Shown: one piece after another, positions 19,829-28,132 of the stretch
Numbering within the stretch: position 1 is the first letter of the stretch
Layout: each line of letters starts with the position of its first letter
Assembly: GCA_963792175.1 (NCBI GenBank)
Contig: CAWBVG010000034.1
Coordinates: 1-64,000 of the forward strand
Source: CAWBVG01 sp963792175
GTDB lineage: Bacteria > Acidobacteriota > Vicinamibacteria > Vicinamibacterales > CAVVIG01
DNA: 64,000 nt
Reading direction: 5' to 3'
Program-made: the position numbers and the translations under genes
Notes under the pieces: model-generated
Databases searched by the model: none
Told to the model about the DNA's origin: nothing
What the model saw: only the letters and a program-made list of their open reading frames with translations

Positions 19829-20010
19829 TGGTGCTAGGTGCTAGGTGGCTAGGTGCTACGGTGCTAGGTGCGCGGGTGCTAGGTGCCAATGGTGCCAGGT
19901 GCCGTCGGCACGCGGCACACGAGCACGCAGCACGCGGCACCGCAGCACGCGGCACCGTGGCACCCGGCACCGTTGCACCTAGCACCGTAGCACCTAGCAC
20001 CTAGCACCAG
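19829..20010. repeat. Convergent inverted array of GGTGCTA / GCACCTA words
   Basis: The left arm (from 19829 to about 19900) is built from GGTGCTA and its variants GGTGCTAC and GGTGCC. The right arm (about 19920-20010) is built from the complementary GCACCTA, GCACCGTA, GCACGC and GGCACC words. The arms can pair over most of the 180 bases. The array fills the gap between the membrane protein and the rhomboid gene. The same word family recurs at 23177-23367 and 41597-41646. Confidence 0.9.
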
Positions 20011-20036
20011 GGTGCTGCGGATCGCTGGGCTATGAT

Positions 20037-20906
20037 GTGAACGTGTTTCAACGTCGAACCTCGGGCTCCGTTGTCTGTCCGTCGTGTGGATCGCTCGTCG
20101 GTGTGCGGGACGACAAGTGTTACATGTGCGGGCGATCGAATCCCGGGTTGTGGGGATTCGCGCCGGTGCTTCGCCAGTTCGGCGCGGATCTCGGTTTCGT
20201 CCCGATCGTCATGGGCGCGTCCGTCACCGTCTTCGTGCTGACGCTGCTGGCATCCGGGAACCAGCTCGAAATCGTCGGCGGCGGGATGAACATTCTGTCG
20301 CCAAGCAGCCGGGCGCTGCTGCTGTTCGGCATGAGCGGCGCGATGCCGGTGTACGGCTACGGGTGGTGGTGGACGCTGTTCAGCGCGTCGTGGCTGCACG
20401 GCGGCCTGATTCACATCGCGTTCAACATGATGTTCATGCGCCAGATGGGGCCCGCCACCGCGGAAATTATCGGCCCGTCGCGAACCGTCATCGTCTACGT
20501 GGTGTCGGGTGTCGTCGGATTCTTCTTGAGCTCGACCGCTGGTTTTCTGCTCGGGTGGGTGCCGATTCCGTTTCTGCGCGGCGCCTACTACACGATGGGC
20601 GCGTCCGCCTCGGCGTTCGGCCTGCTCGGCGCGCTCGTGCACTATGGGAGGACCAGCGGCAGCAGCCACATTCGCTCGCAGGCCATGCAATACGCGGTGT
20701 TCGCCGCCGTGTTTGGCCTGATCATGCCTGGCATCGACAACTATGCGCACGCGGGCGGGTTTCTCGGCGGCTACCTGGTGTCGTCGTTCATGAATCCGTT
20801 GACGCGCGAGCGCGGCGACCACTTGATCATCGCCGTCGGCTGTCTCCTCGTCTCCTTCCTCGCCATCGCGTATTCGATCATCCACGGGCTCGGAATCCTT
20901 CGCTGA
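20037..20906 (+). CDS. Rhomboid family intramembrane serine protease with N-terminal zinc ribbon
   Basis: A 289-residue protein. Two CxxC pairs at residues 14-17 and 28-31 (CPSCGS, CYMCGRSNPG) form a cytoplasmic zinc ribbon. About six membrane helices follow. Rhomboid hallmarks are HGGLIHIAFNMMFM (helix 2 His and Asn), the catalytic Ser in GASASAFGLLGALV and the catalytic His in NYAHAGGFLGGYL. It should cleave substrates within the membrane. The GTG at 20037 is chosen because it is the only start that keeps the zinc ribbon. The gene is intact. Confidence 0.92.
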   Translation: MNVFQRRTSGSVVCPSCGSLVGVRDDKCYMCGRSNPGLWGFAPVLRQFGADLGFVPIVMGASVTVFVLTLLASGNQLEIVGGGMNILSPSSRALLLFGMSGAMPVYGYGWWWTLFSASWLHGGLIHIAFNMMFMRQMGPATAEIIGPSRTVIVYVVSGVVGFFLSSTAGFLLGWVPIPFLRGAYYTMGASASAFGLLGALVHYGRTSGSSHIRSQAMQYAVFAAVFGLIMPGIDNYAHAGGFLGGYLVSSFMNPLTRERGDHLIIAVGCLLVSFLAIAYSIIHGLGILR

Positions 20907-20926
20907 GGTCGTGACGGCGCCGAACA

Positions 20927-20991
20927 GGGGTCGGATACAGTATCCGACCCCTGTCCGGCTGTATCAGGGGTCGGATACTGTATCCGACCCC
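20927..20991. repeat. Two perfect palindromes in opposite orientation (GGGGTCGGATAC arms)
   Basis: 20927-20951 and 20967-20991 are each a 12-base arm (GGGGTCGGATAC), one central base and its exact reverse complement. The central base is A in the first copy and T in the second, so the copies are inverted relative to each other. The pair sits between two convergent genes and could act as a two-way terminator. The style resembles REP elements mobilised by RAYT transposases, but no such transposase is in the window. Confidence 0.9.
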
Positions 20992-20992
20992 T

Positions 20993-22051
20993 TCAGACTT
21001 TGAATCGCAGGAAGGCGCCGACGCCGCCGACCGGCTCGAGCAGCGAGGCATCTTCGATGACGCACACCTTCGCTGATGTTCTGGCGGCCTGCGCGACGAG
21101 GTCGTCGGCCGTCCCATCCGGTCCATCGATGACGTCCGGCGCGGCGGCAATCAGGAGTTCGTCCACCTGCCCGAGCTCGAAGGCTTTCCGGACGTTGCCC
21201 ACGCCGATACACGCAAGGCCGCCGGCGCGATACGCATCGAGGAGCGCTTCTACACGCTCGCTGTCGGTCTCTGCGTCCTTCTCGCGCAGTGCGGCGAGCG
21301 TGGTGTCGAGCACTTTACGCTGCGGGGCGCGGATATCCAGCCTCACGACGTCGACGATGCGATCGCTGACATCCTTCGGCAGCTGTTCGCGCAGAAGCGG
21401 CATGATGACCTCGTCGCCGGCGAGGACGATCTGATCGATCCCTTCAGCCCGGACGATCCTGGCCACCACATCGACCACTTCCTTGGCGTGATGCAGGTGG
21501 AAGTTCTCCGTGTGGCGCTGGTAGCGCGCCTGCGCCGATCCGCCGATCTTCTTCCGCTTCGTCTTGATCCCCGCAATTTCTTCGACGCGCTCGACGCCCG
21601 TCGCGGCAAAGACGAAGATCCGGGCGGAATTCGTGTCGGCGAGCAGCGCGAGGTAGCGGGGCGAGGTCCCGAGGATCTGTGCCAACGGGTACAGGTGCGG
21701 CTGGTGCGAAATGTAGAGCCGGTGCTGGTCGACGCCAGCCGCCAGCGGAATCGCCTCGAAGAGATCGACGCCGGAGCACGCGAACAACGCCAGCCCATTC
21801 AGCGCCGTATCCACGCCGGCGACGTACGCGCGGATCTGCTCGGCGTCCTTGTCCAGACTTTCGCGCTCGGGCCCGCTCGCTGGATAGGTGCGCATCCGCT
21901 CCGCAAGCTCTTTCTTCAGAAAGGGCTCGAACTGATCGCGGCCGCGTTCGTTCGGCTTAAGGTCGAGGTACAGACTGACAACTGGAAATGGACCCGTGTC
22001 GGCGGAGCCGAGGCGGTCGAGCTGAGCGGTGAGTTGATCGACGTGAGTCAT
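20993..22051 (-). CDS. baeRF family protein (bacterial eRF1/Vms1-like)
   Basis: A 352-residue cytoplasmic protein. It starts with FPVVSLYLDLKPNERGRDQF and has ALFACSGVDLFEAIPL, then YLALLADTNSARIFVFAATG, the basic segment KTKRKKIGGSAQARYQRHTE and ENFHLHHAKEVVDVVARI. These match the bacterial/archaeal release-factor-like (baeRF) families, which share the eRF1 middle domain and the L7Ae-like C-terminal domain. The C-terminal part (LACIGVGNVRKAFELGQVDE) fits the latter. Such proteins are predicted to act as peptidyl-tRNA hydrolases or ribosome-rescue factors. The gene is intact and convergent with the rhomboid gene. Confidence 0.8.
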   Translation of the reverse strand: MTHVDQLTAQLDRLGSADTGPFPVVSLYLDLKPNERGRDQFEPFLKKELAERMRTYPASGPERESLDKDAEQIRAYVAGVDTALNGLALFACSGVDLFEAIPLAAGVDQHRLYISHQPHLYPLAQILGTSPRYLALLADTNSARIFVFAATGVERVEEIAGIKTKRKKIGGSAQARYQRHTENFHLHHAKEVVDVVARIVRAEGIDQIVLAGDEVIMPLLREQLPKDVSDRIVDVVRLDIRAPQRKVLDTTLAALREKDAETDSERVEALLDAYRAGGLACIGVGNVRKAFELGQVDELLIAAAPDVIDGPDGTADDLVAQAARTSAKVCVIEDASLLEPVGGVGAFLRFKV

Positions 22052-22113
22052 GGCCTGTTGGCTTAAACAACGGACGTGCCAACAGGAGTTGATAGGCGAG
22101 AGTCTGGAGTCGA

Positions 22114-23160
22114 CTACCGACTGCTTTTCAGCTCCAACTCTTCGTCAATGATGCGTTTGAAGACCTCGAACGGCTGCGCGCCGCTGATCATGCGGCCGTT
22201 GATGAAGAATGCGGGCGTTCCGTCGACGCCGGCATCCATCCCGGCCTGCAGGTCCGCCTCGATCGTCGCCTGGTGCTTGTGCGTGTCGACGCAGGCGTCG
22301 AACTTTGTGGTGTCGAGCCCCAGCTCTGCAGCGTCGCGTTTGAGATCGGCCTGGCCAAGCTTCGTGGCATCGCCGAACAGCCGGTCGTGATACGGCCAGA
22401 ATTTTCCCTGCTCCGCCGCGCACGCGGCCGCCTCGGCCGCCGGTCGCGCGTTCGGATGGTTGGGCAGCGGGTAATGACGATAGACGAACCGGATCTTGTC
22501 CCCGTAGGTCTTGAGCACCTGGTTCACGGTCGGCGCCGCGCGCAGGCAGAAGGGACACTGGAAATCGGAAAACTCGACGATTTCGACCGGCGCATTCGCG
22601 GGTCCCTTGGCGGGGCTGCCCTCGGTGGCGACCGTCTGGCGCGGAGGATCCAGGAGCACGCGGACCGCCGTCTTCGCCTTGAGCGTTCCCACGTATTGCT
22701 CGCGGACTTCGCGCATGCGTTCCTGCGTCAGAAACTGGCGGATCGGTTGACGGACCTGCTCGAGCGCTGCGCCCTGCACGCGAGACTGATTGGTCTGGTA
22801 CCAGAACGCGATGTCGTCGTCCGTGACCGGGCGGATCTTCGACGTAATTTCCCGATCGATCAGCGCCGGCCGGCCGATCCCTTCCGCCTTCGCCGCGCCG
22901 TCCATCAGCGCCGTCGCGACGAGCTCGTCGAGCGCGGCACGGCGGGCCTGGTACAAGGCGACGCCCAGCTTCACGCTGCCGAAGTTGGCCGCCGGCTGTT
23001 GCAGCGCCTTGTCGTCGACCTCGGCCAGTGTGATCGAAGCCGATCCGACGGTCGCCACGACGTCGCTCGGCGCCAGCCGCTTGGATTGCTGCGCCGCGGT
23101 CGGTGAACATGCCGTCAGCAGCGCGATCACGCAGGCGCCGCAGGGAAGGGAAATGCGCAT
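22114..23160 (-). CDS. DsbA-like thioredoxin-fold lipoprotein with SurA-like N-terminal segment
   Basis: A 348-residue lipoprotein (MRISLPCGACVIALLTACSP, lipobox LLTAC). Residues from about 30 to 165 resemble the SurA/PpiC N-terminal helical domain (DVVATVGSASITLAEVDD, YQTNQSRVQGAALEQVRQPI). The C-terminal domain is a DsbA/DSBA-like oxidoreductase with VEIVEFSDFQCPFCLRAAPT, holding the CPFC redox pair, and the cis-Pro loop DGTPAFFINGR. It probably catalyses disulfide formation or isomerisation in the periplasm, with the helical domain binding unfolded clients. This domain pairing is known in acidobacterial and myxobacterial proteins. Confidence 0.9.
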   Translation of the reverse strand: MRISLPCGACVIALLTACSPTAAQQSKRLAPSDVVATVGSASITLAEVDDKALQQPAANFGSVKLGVALYQARRAALDELVATALMDGAAKAEGIGRPALIDREITSKIRPVTDDDIAFWYQTNQSRVQGAALEQVRQPIRQFLTQERMREVREQYVGTLKAKTAVRVLLDPPRQTVATEGSPAKGPANAPVEIVEFSDFQCPFCLRAAPTVNQVLKTYGDKIRFVYRHYPLPNHPNARPAAEAAACAAEQGKFWPYHDRLFGDATKLGQADLKRDAAELGLDTTKFDACVDTHKHQATIEADLQAGMDAGVDGTPAFFINGRMISGAQPFEVFKRIIDEELELKSSR

Positions 23161-23176
23161 AAGGCCAGTATAACCG

Positions 23177-23367
23177 TGGTGCTACGGTGCTAGGTGCTAC
23201 GGTGCTAGGTGCGTCTGGTGCTACGGTGCTGCGGCGCTGGTGCTACGGTGCTGCGTGCGTCGGTTCTGCCGAAGCGGTGATGCGCACGGCGCGTAGCACC
23301 TGGCACCACAGCACCTGGCACCGTAGCACCTGGCACCACAGCACCTAGCACCGTAGCACCTAGCACC
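23177..23367. repeat. Second convergent GGTGCTAC / GCACCGTA inverted array
   Basis: The left arm 23177-23260 uses GGTGCTAC, GGTGCTA and GGTGCTGC. The right arm 23293-23367 uses GTAGCACC, TGGCACCACA and TAGCACC. The central 30 bases are unrelated. It lies between the DsbA-like lipoprotein and an M28 peptidase, both on the minus strand, so it is not restricted to convergent gene ends. Same family as 19829-20010. Confidence 0.9.
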
Positions 23368-23385
23368 TTGTACGCCAGCGCCGTG

Positions 23386-24798
23386 TCATTCGCCAATCCG
23401 CTGGGGAAGATCGGCGACGACGTAGGCCATGACGGCGACCGCCGCTGCGCACTTGGCCATTTCGATCGGGTCGATCTTGTCGATGGTGTCGGCCGGCGTG
23501 TGGTGAATCAGGAAGTATTTCGATCCGTCCACCTCGAGCGACATGCCGGGGATGTGCGCCTCCTGAATGCTCGGGCCGATGTCGGCGCCGCCCCCTCCGA
23601 GTGAGACCTGATCCGCGGCGATGCCCGTCAACAACGTGGCGATCGCCTTCACCTTCTCGCGCGCCGTGTCGTTGCCGCTGAACCCGAAGCCGAGCGGCCG
23701 GAACACGCCGCCGTCCGATTCCATCATCAGGACATGGTTGCCGAGCTCGGCGCGATGCTGGTCGCGATACGCGAGCCCGCCGCGGCCGCCGTTTTCTTCG
23801 TTGGTCCACAACACCACGCGTACCGTGCGTCGCGGCCGCAGGTTCAGCTTCTTCATGATCCGCAGCGCTTCCCACGTCACGATGCAGCCGCCGCCATCGT
23901 CGGTGGCGCCGGCGCCCACGTCCCACGAGTCGAGATGCCCGCTGACGACGACGATCTCGTCGGGCTTCTCGCGGCCGCGCAACTCGCCGACGACGTTGGC
24001 GGACGTGGCGTCGGCCTCGAAATGCGCCTCCATCTTCAATCGCACGACGATGCGGCTGCCGCGGTCGGCCATGCGCTGCAAGCGGTCGGCGTCTTCGGTG
24101 GTAATCGCGGCCGCCGGAATCTTTGGTACGTCCGCCGCGTACTGCAGCGCGCCGGTGTGCGGCGTGCGCAATCCGGGTGGCCCGACGGCGCGGACGAGCG
24201 CGGCGACCGCCCCGTGCCGCGCGGCGCGCGACGGTCCCTGCGATCGGTAACGGACGGTTTCGCCGTAGCCGGTAAACGCGACGTTGAACAGCACGATGCG
24301 CCCGCGCGCGCGGTCGGCATTCGCCTCCAACTCCTCGAAGCTGCGCACGACGACGACTTCGGCCTGAACCCCGTCGACGGCCGGCCCGGTCCCGACGCTG
24401 TCGCCGAGTCCCAGCATGACCATCGGGTGCCGCGCCGGCTCGACGAGCTCGGCGCTCTCGGCGCCGCGCACCCATTTCGGCACCATGACACGTTCGGTGT
24501 GCACGTTCTCGAGGCCGTCCCGTTTCATTTCATCGACCGCCCACGCGATGGCGCGATCGAGCGCCGGCGTGCCGCTCAGACGGTTGCCGATCGAGTCGGT
24601 GAGAACGGCCAGGCGCTGCCAGGCGAACGTGCTGCCGACGGCTTCACCAATCAGGCGCGACGCCGGCTCGCGGTACTGGTCGAGCCAGCTCGTCGACGGA
24701 CGCTCGCCACGCGTCACATGCGGTGCCTGCGCGCCTGGTGTCGCGGCCACGAGCCATACAAGGGGCAGAGCAAGGGTGACTGCGCCGCGCCGTCTCAT
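23386..24798 (-). CDS. Secreted M28 family carboxypeptidase-Q-like metallopeptidase
   Basis: A 470-residue zinc peptidase with a signal peptide (MRRRGAVTLALPLVWLVAAT). The core carries the M28 ligands in order: His in VVVSGHLDSWDVG, Asp in GAGATDDGGG, the Glu pair in TNEENGGRGG, Asp in MMESDGG and His in FLIHHTPADT. A PA-domain insert (NVAFTGYGETVRYRSQGPSR) precedes it. This is the plasma glutamate carboxypeptidase (carboxypeptidase Q) type. It probably digests dipeptides in the periplasm, like the first M28 enzyme, with which it shares little sequence beyond the core. The gene is intact. Confidence 0.92.
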   Translation of the reverse strand: MRRRGAVTLALPLVWLVAATPGAQAPHVTRGERPSTSWLDQYREPASRLIGEAVGSTFAWQRLAVLTDSIGNRLSGTPALDRAIAWAVDEMKRDGLENVHTERVMVPKWVRGAESAELVEPARHPMVMLGLGDSVGTGPAVDGVQAEVVVVRSFEELEANADRARGRIVLFNVAFTGYGETVRYRSQGPSRAARHGAVAALVRAVGPPGLRTPHTGALQYAADVPKIPAAAITTEDADRLQRMADRGSRIVVRLKMEAHFEADATSANVVGELRGREKPDEIVVVSGHLDSWDVGAGATDDGGGCIVTWEALRIMKKLNLRPRRTVRVVLWTNEENGGRGGLAYRDQHRAELGNHVLMMESDGGVFRPLGFGFSGNDTAREKVKAIATLLTGIAADQVSLGGGGADIGPSIQEAHIPGMSLEVDGSKYFLIHHTPADTIDKIDPIEMAKCAAAVAVMAYVVADLPQRIGE

Positions 24799-24896
24799 GC
24801 AATGAACCTCCGTGATTTCCAGCGTACTTCATGTGGTCCACGACTTGCACTTGCCCGGCGACCGAGGCGGCGATTGACGCTGCGAATGGTGGAACG

Positions 24897-25268
24897 ATGA
24901 AGCTCGGTCTCGCTCTCGTTGGAATCCTGCTGGTCGCTGCGACGAGTCCCACCGGTGCGGGCGAGCGGATGATCCTGAAAGTCACGCCGGCTGTCGCATT
25001 CGCTCCAGCCAACCTCGTCGTCCGCGCCGTCGTCGAAAGCGACGCCGACAACCGGGCGATTGCCGTCATCGCCGAATCCGAGGACTTCTATCGAAGCAGC
25101 GAGATTCAGCTCGATGGCGACCACGCACCGCGGACCAACACCTTCGAGTTCCGCAGCCTTCCCCCCGGCAACTACAGCGTAAAGGCCATGTTGATAGGCC
25201 GGAGCAGCGAACCGCGCCTGACACTGCGGCAGCAGGTCAACGTCATGGCGAGCGGCGCGGGCCGTTAA
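24897..25268 (+). CDS. Small secreted protein of unknown function
   Basis: A 123-residue protein starting MKLGLALVGILLVAATSPTG, a signal peptide. The mature part forms a predicted Ig-like beta sandwich: MILKVTPAVAFAPANLVVRA, NRAIAVIAESEDFYRSSEIQ and FEFRSLPPGNYSVKAMLIGR. An upstream in-frame ATG at 24831 would add a cysteine-rich, non-membrane leader and is rejected. It is divergent from the M28 gene. No family name is offered. Confidence 0.72.
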   Translation: MKLGLALVGILLVAATSPTGAGERMILKVTPAVAFAPANLVVRAVVESDADNRAIAVIAESEDFYRSSEIQLDGDHAPRTNTFEFRSLPPGNYSVKAMLIGRSSEPRLTLRQQVNVMASGAGR

Positions 25269-25292
25269 TCGGTCGGCGGGCGCGTCGCTATA

Positions 25293-25604
25293 ATGACGCG
25301 CATGATGGTCGTGCTCTTTCGCTCAAAGCTGGTGGATGCGCCCGACGGCTACGACGCGATGGCCGCCGAGATGGAAGATCTCGCCAGGACCATGCCGGGC
25401 TTCGTCGACGTCAAGGCGTTCAAGTCGGACGACGGCGAGCGGCTGACCGTCGTGTGGTGGGAAGACGAGGAGACGCTGAAGGGCTGGCGCGAGAACGTCC
25501 GCCACCGCGTCGCGCAGCGCCGCGGCCGCGAGCAGTGGTACCAGTACTACACGCTCGAGGTTGCTGAAATCGTTCGCCAGAACAGTTACGAAAAACCACG
25601 CTAG
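25293..25604 (+). CDS. Antibiotic biosynthesis monooxygenase (ABM) domain protein
   Basis: A 103-residue single-domain protein of the dimeric alpha/beta-barrel ABM fold. Typical blocks are VVLFRSKLVDAPDGYDAMAA, EDLARTMPGFVDVKAFKSDD, GERLTVVWWEDEETLKGWRE and HRVAQRRGREQWYQYYTLEV. ABM proteins include quinol and haem monooxygenases. The combination of WWEDEE and HR.AQRRGRE is the common uncharacterised subgroup. It lies 24 bases after the secreted-protein gene and may be co-transcribed. Confidence 0.9.
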   Translation: MTRMMVVLFRSKLVDAPDGYDAMAAEMEDLARTMPGFVDVKAFKSDDGERLTVVWWEDEETLKGWRENVRHRVAQRRGREQWYQYYTLEVAEIVRQNSYEKPR

Positions 25605-25605
25605 A

Positions 25606-25635
25606 CCGCCACGAAGGCACGAAGACACGAAAAAA
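25606..25635. repeat. Short direct array of GCACGAA-type words
   Basis: GCCACGAAGGCACGAAGACACGAA follows the ABM stop directly, as three 8-base steps. It is the same family as the inverted array at 34790-34853. Confidence 0.7.
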
Positions 25636-25653
25636 ACAATTTCACTGCACGAG

Positions 25654-28066
25654 TCATTCTTCGCGGAGTGCCGCGAGGGGATCGATCCGGCTCGCGCGGC
25701 GCGCCGGGATGTAACACGCGACATACGCCGTTCCGATCAAGAGCAGCGCGATACCCAGGAACGCCGCCGGATCAGCTGGACCCACGCCGTAGAGAAACCC
25801 GGCGATCAACTTCGCCACGGCAAACGAGGCCGCCAGACCGACCACCAGCCCGATGCCGGTCCAGCGCATGCCGTGCCCTGTCACCAGGCCGACGACTGTG
25901 CCGCGCTCGGCACCGAGCGCCATGCGGATGCCGATCTCACGCGTTCGCTGGCGGACGAGATAAGACATGACTCCGTACAAGCCGATGGCGCCGAGGATGA
26001 GCGCAAGGACGCCGAGCGTGCCGGCGACGGTGGCCGCGACCTTGACGGGCAGCAGCGAGATACTGGTGGCCGAGTCGAGCGTCATAACGCTGAAGAGGGC
26101 AATGTTCGGATCGATGTCTGCGACGGCCGCACGCACGAGCGGCAGCGCATCCGCTGCGTTGCCGCGAGTCTTGACCATCACGACGCCGGCCGGCGTGTAG
26201 TCCTGCGCCATCGGCCGATACATGAACGGCTTTGGATCCTCGCCGACCGTGGCGTACTTGCTGTCGCGCGCGACACCGACGACCTCGAACCAGGGGCGCG
26301 GTGGTGCACCGCGATCGGTGAGTTCGCGAAGGCGTTTGCCGATCGGGTTGTCGCCCGGCCAGAAGCGGCGAGCGAGCGTCTCGTTGACAATGACGACGGC
26401 GGTGGCATGGACGCGATCGCGCGCGTCGAAATCCCTGCCGACGACGAGCGGAATCCCGAGCGTGCGGAAATGCCCGGGCGAGACGCGATTGCGATAGACG
26501 AGCGGTGCATCGCCGCCTAGCGCTGGCCCTCGCTCACCATTCGACCGCCCGGTTCGAAAGCGTGAGCGGCACGATGTCGACGATGTTCGCCGCCGTGAGG
26601 CCGGGTGTTTGTTCGAGCCGCTCCAGAAGCTGTTCGTAGAGGATCGCGCCGCGCGCCTGGTTGTAGCCGGCTGATTCGAGGTCGATGCTCGCCGCGAGGA
26701 CGCCGTCGGTGACGAGCCCCCGGTCGAGCGTCTGTGCGCTCACGAGACCGCGAACGAACAGGGCGGCGAGGACGAGCAGCAGCGTCGACATGGCGACTTG
26801 CGTCGTCAGGAACAAGGCGCGAAGTCGCGACTGCTTCGGCGCCGCGGTGGCGGCGCCATCCTTGAGCGCCGGCAGGACGTCGTGCCTCGAGGACTGCAGC
26901 GCCGGCATCAAGCCCAAACGCCACGGTCGTGAGCGAGCGACAGCCTGATGGCGGCGGCGATGAGCCGCCAGTCGACGACGAAAGCCAGTCCGATCGGGGC
27001 AGGCGAAGGGAGCGAGCCCGCGGCGGCCGCAATCGGCCGCGCAACCGCAATGGCGAGGAGGCTCGCCGCTGCGCCTCCTGCGGCACGCGAGCAGCAGGCT
27101 TTCGGTCAACAGTTGGCGCACCAGGCGGGAGCGGCTCGCGCCGACGGCGGTGCGGATGCCGATTTCGCGCGTGCGCGCAGCCGAGCGGGAGAGCAGCAGG
27201 TTGGCGATGTTCACACAAGCCAGGAGCAGCACGAGGCCGACAACGGCAAGGAGGACGCCCAGAAAACTGCGGCGGGCATCGCAATCTCCGGGGCAAGCGT
27301 TCCCGCCCGGATACACCGTGATCATCGGCCGCCGGCGATCCGCCGCCGGCGCGATCACCATGGCCGCCGCCAGCGTCATCAGGTCGGCCTGCGCCTCGCC
27401 GATCGCCACGCCGGGCCGCAGCCGGCCGATCAGCTGAACGGAGCTGATGTCACCGCCGCTGGCGGAGCTGGGTGACGGGCACGAACACGTCCGGCATGAA
27501 GGGCGCCAGCGTCCCCGTGAACGCAGAGGGGGCACGCCGATGATCGCGGCCGGCCGGCCGTTGAGCGTGATCGACTGACCGAGGACACCGGGATTGGCCG
27601 CCCAACGGAGGCGCCAGAATCGATCGCTGATCACGACCACGCCGGGTGCGTCGCGCGATCGTCCGCCGGCAGAATCGGCCGCCCAATCGCTGTCGGTACG
27701 CCGAACGCGTTGAAGTAGTTGCCGCTCACGGCGAGGCCGAAGATCTGCTCCGGGGCGCTCTTCCCCGCGAAGGCTCATCGACTCGGCGCGGAACGCGGCA
27801 AGCGCGACGAACGTGTGATTTCGATCGCGATAGGCCTCAAAGTTGGCAAACGCAGTATTCGAGAAGCGGTTGGTGAAGACGCGGACAACGCGGTCGGGGT
27901 CCGCGATACCGGCCGGCGGGCTGAGGAGCAGCTCTTTGGCGAAACCGAAGATCGTCAGGTTGGCGCCGATGCCGATGGCGAGGGCTGCCACCGCCACGAA
28001 CGAGAAGCCTGGGCTCCGCAACAGGACACGGCCGCCGTAGCGGACATCCGTCAGGAACGTGTACAC
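25654..28066 (-). CDS. Acidobacterial orphan (ADOP-type) MacB/FtsX permease, frame-disrupted
   Basis: About 800 residues when the pieces are joined. The N-terminus is VRYGGRVLLRSPGFSFVAVA then ALAIGIGANLTIFGFAKELL. The first FtsX domain has LLLACVNIANLLLSRSAART followed by REIGIRTAVGASRSRLVRQL. A second half has FLTTQVAMSTLLLVLAALFV, then LGVLALILGAIGLYGVMSYL and VACYIPARRASRIDPLAALR at the end. This duplicated permease layout without an ATPase gene is the ADOP family. At least four indels break it (roughly 26510-26540, 26950, 27450 and 27700). The start is a GTG at 28066. The pieces are collinear and complete, so sequencing error is more likely than a decayed gene. Its partner ATPase must be encoded elsewhere. 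Confidence 0.83.
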
Positions 28067-28132
28067 GATCCCTCCGATCTGTCGTTATTACGGATATCGG
28101 AGGATTGGTTCACACGTCGAGGCGGCCGAACC

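Noticed and set aside
19829..23367. Possible CRISPR arrays at the GCACCTA regions
   Set aside because: Units are only 7-8 bases with no regular 25-40 base spacers, the arms are inverted, and no cas gene is nearby.
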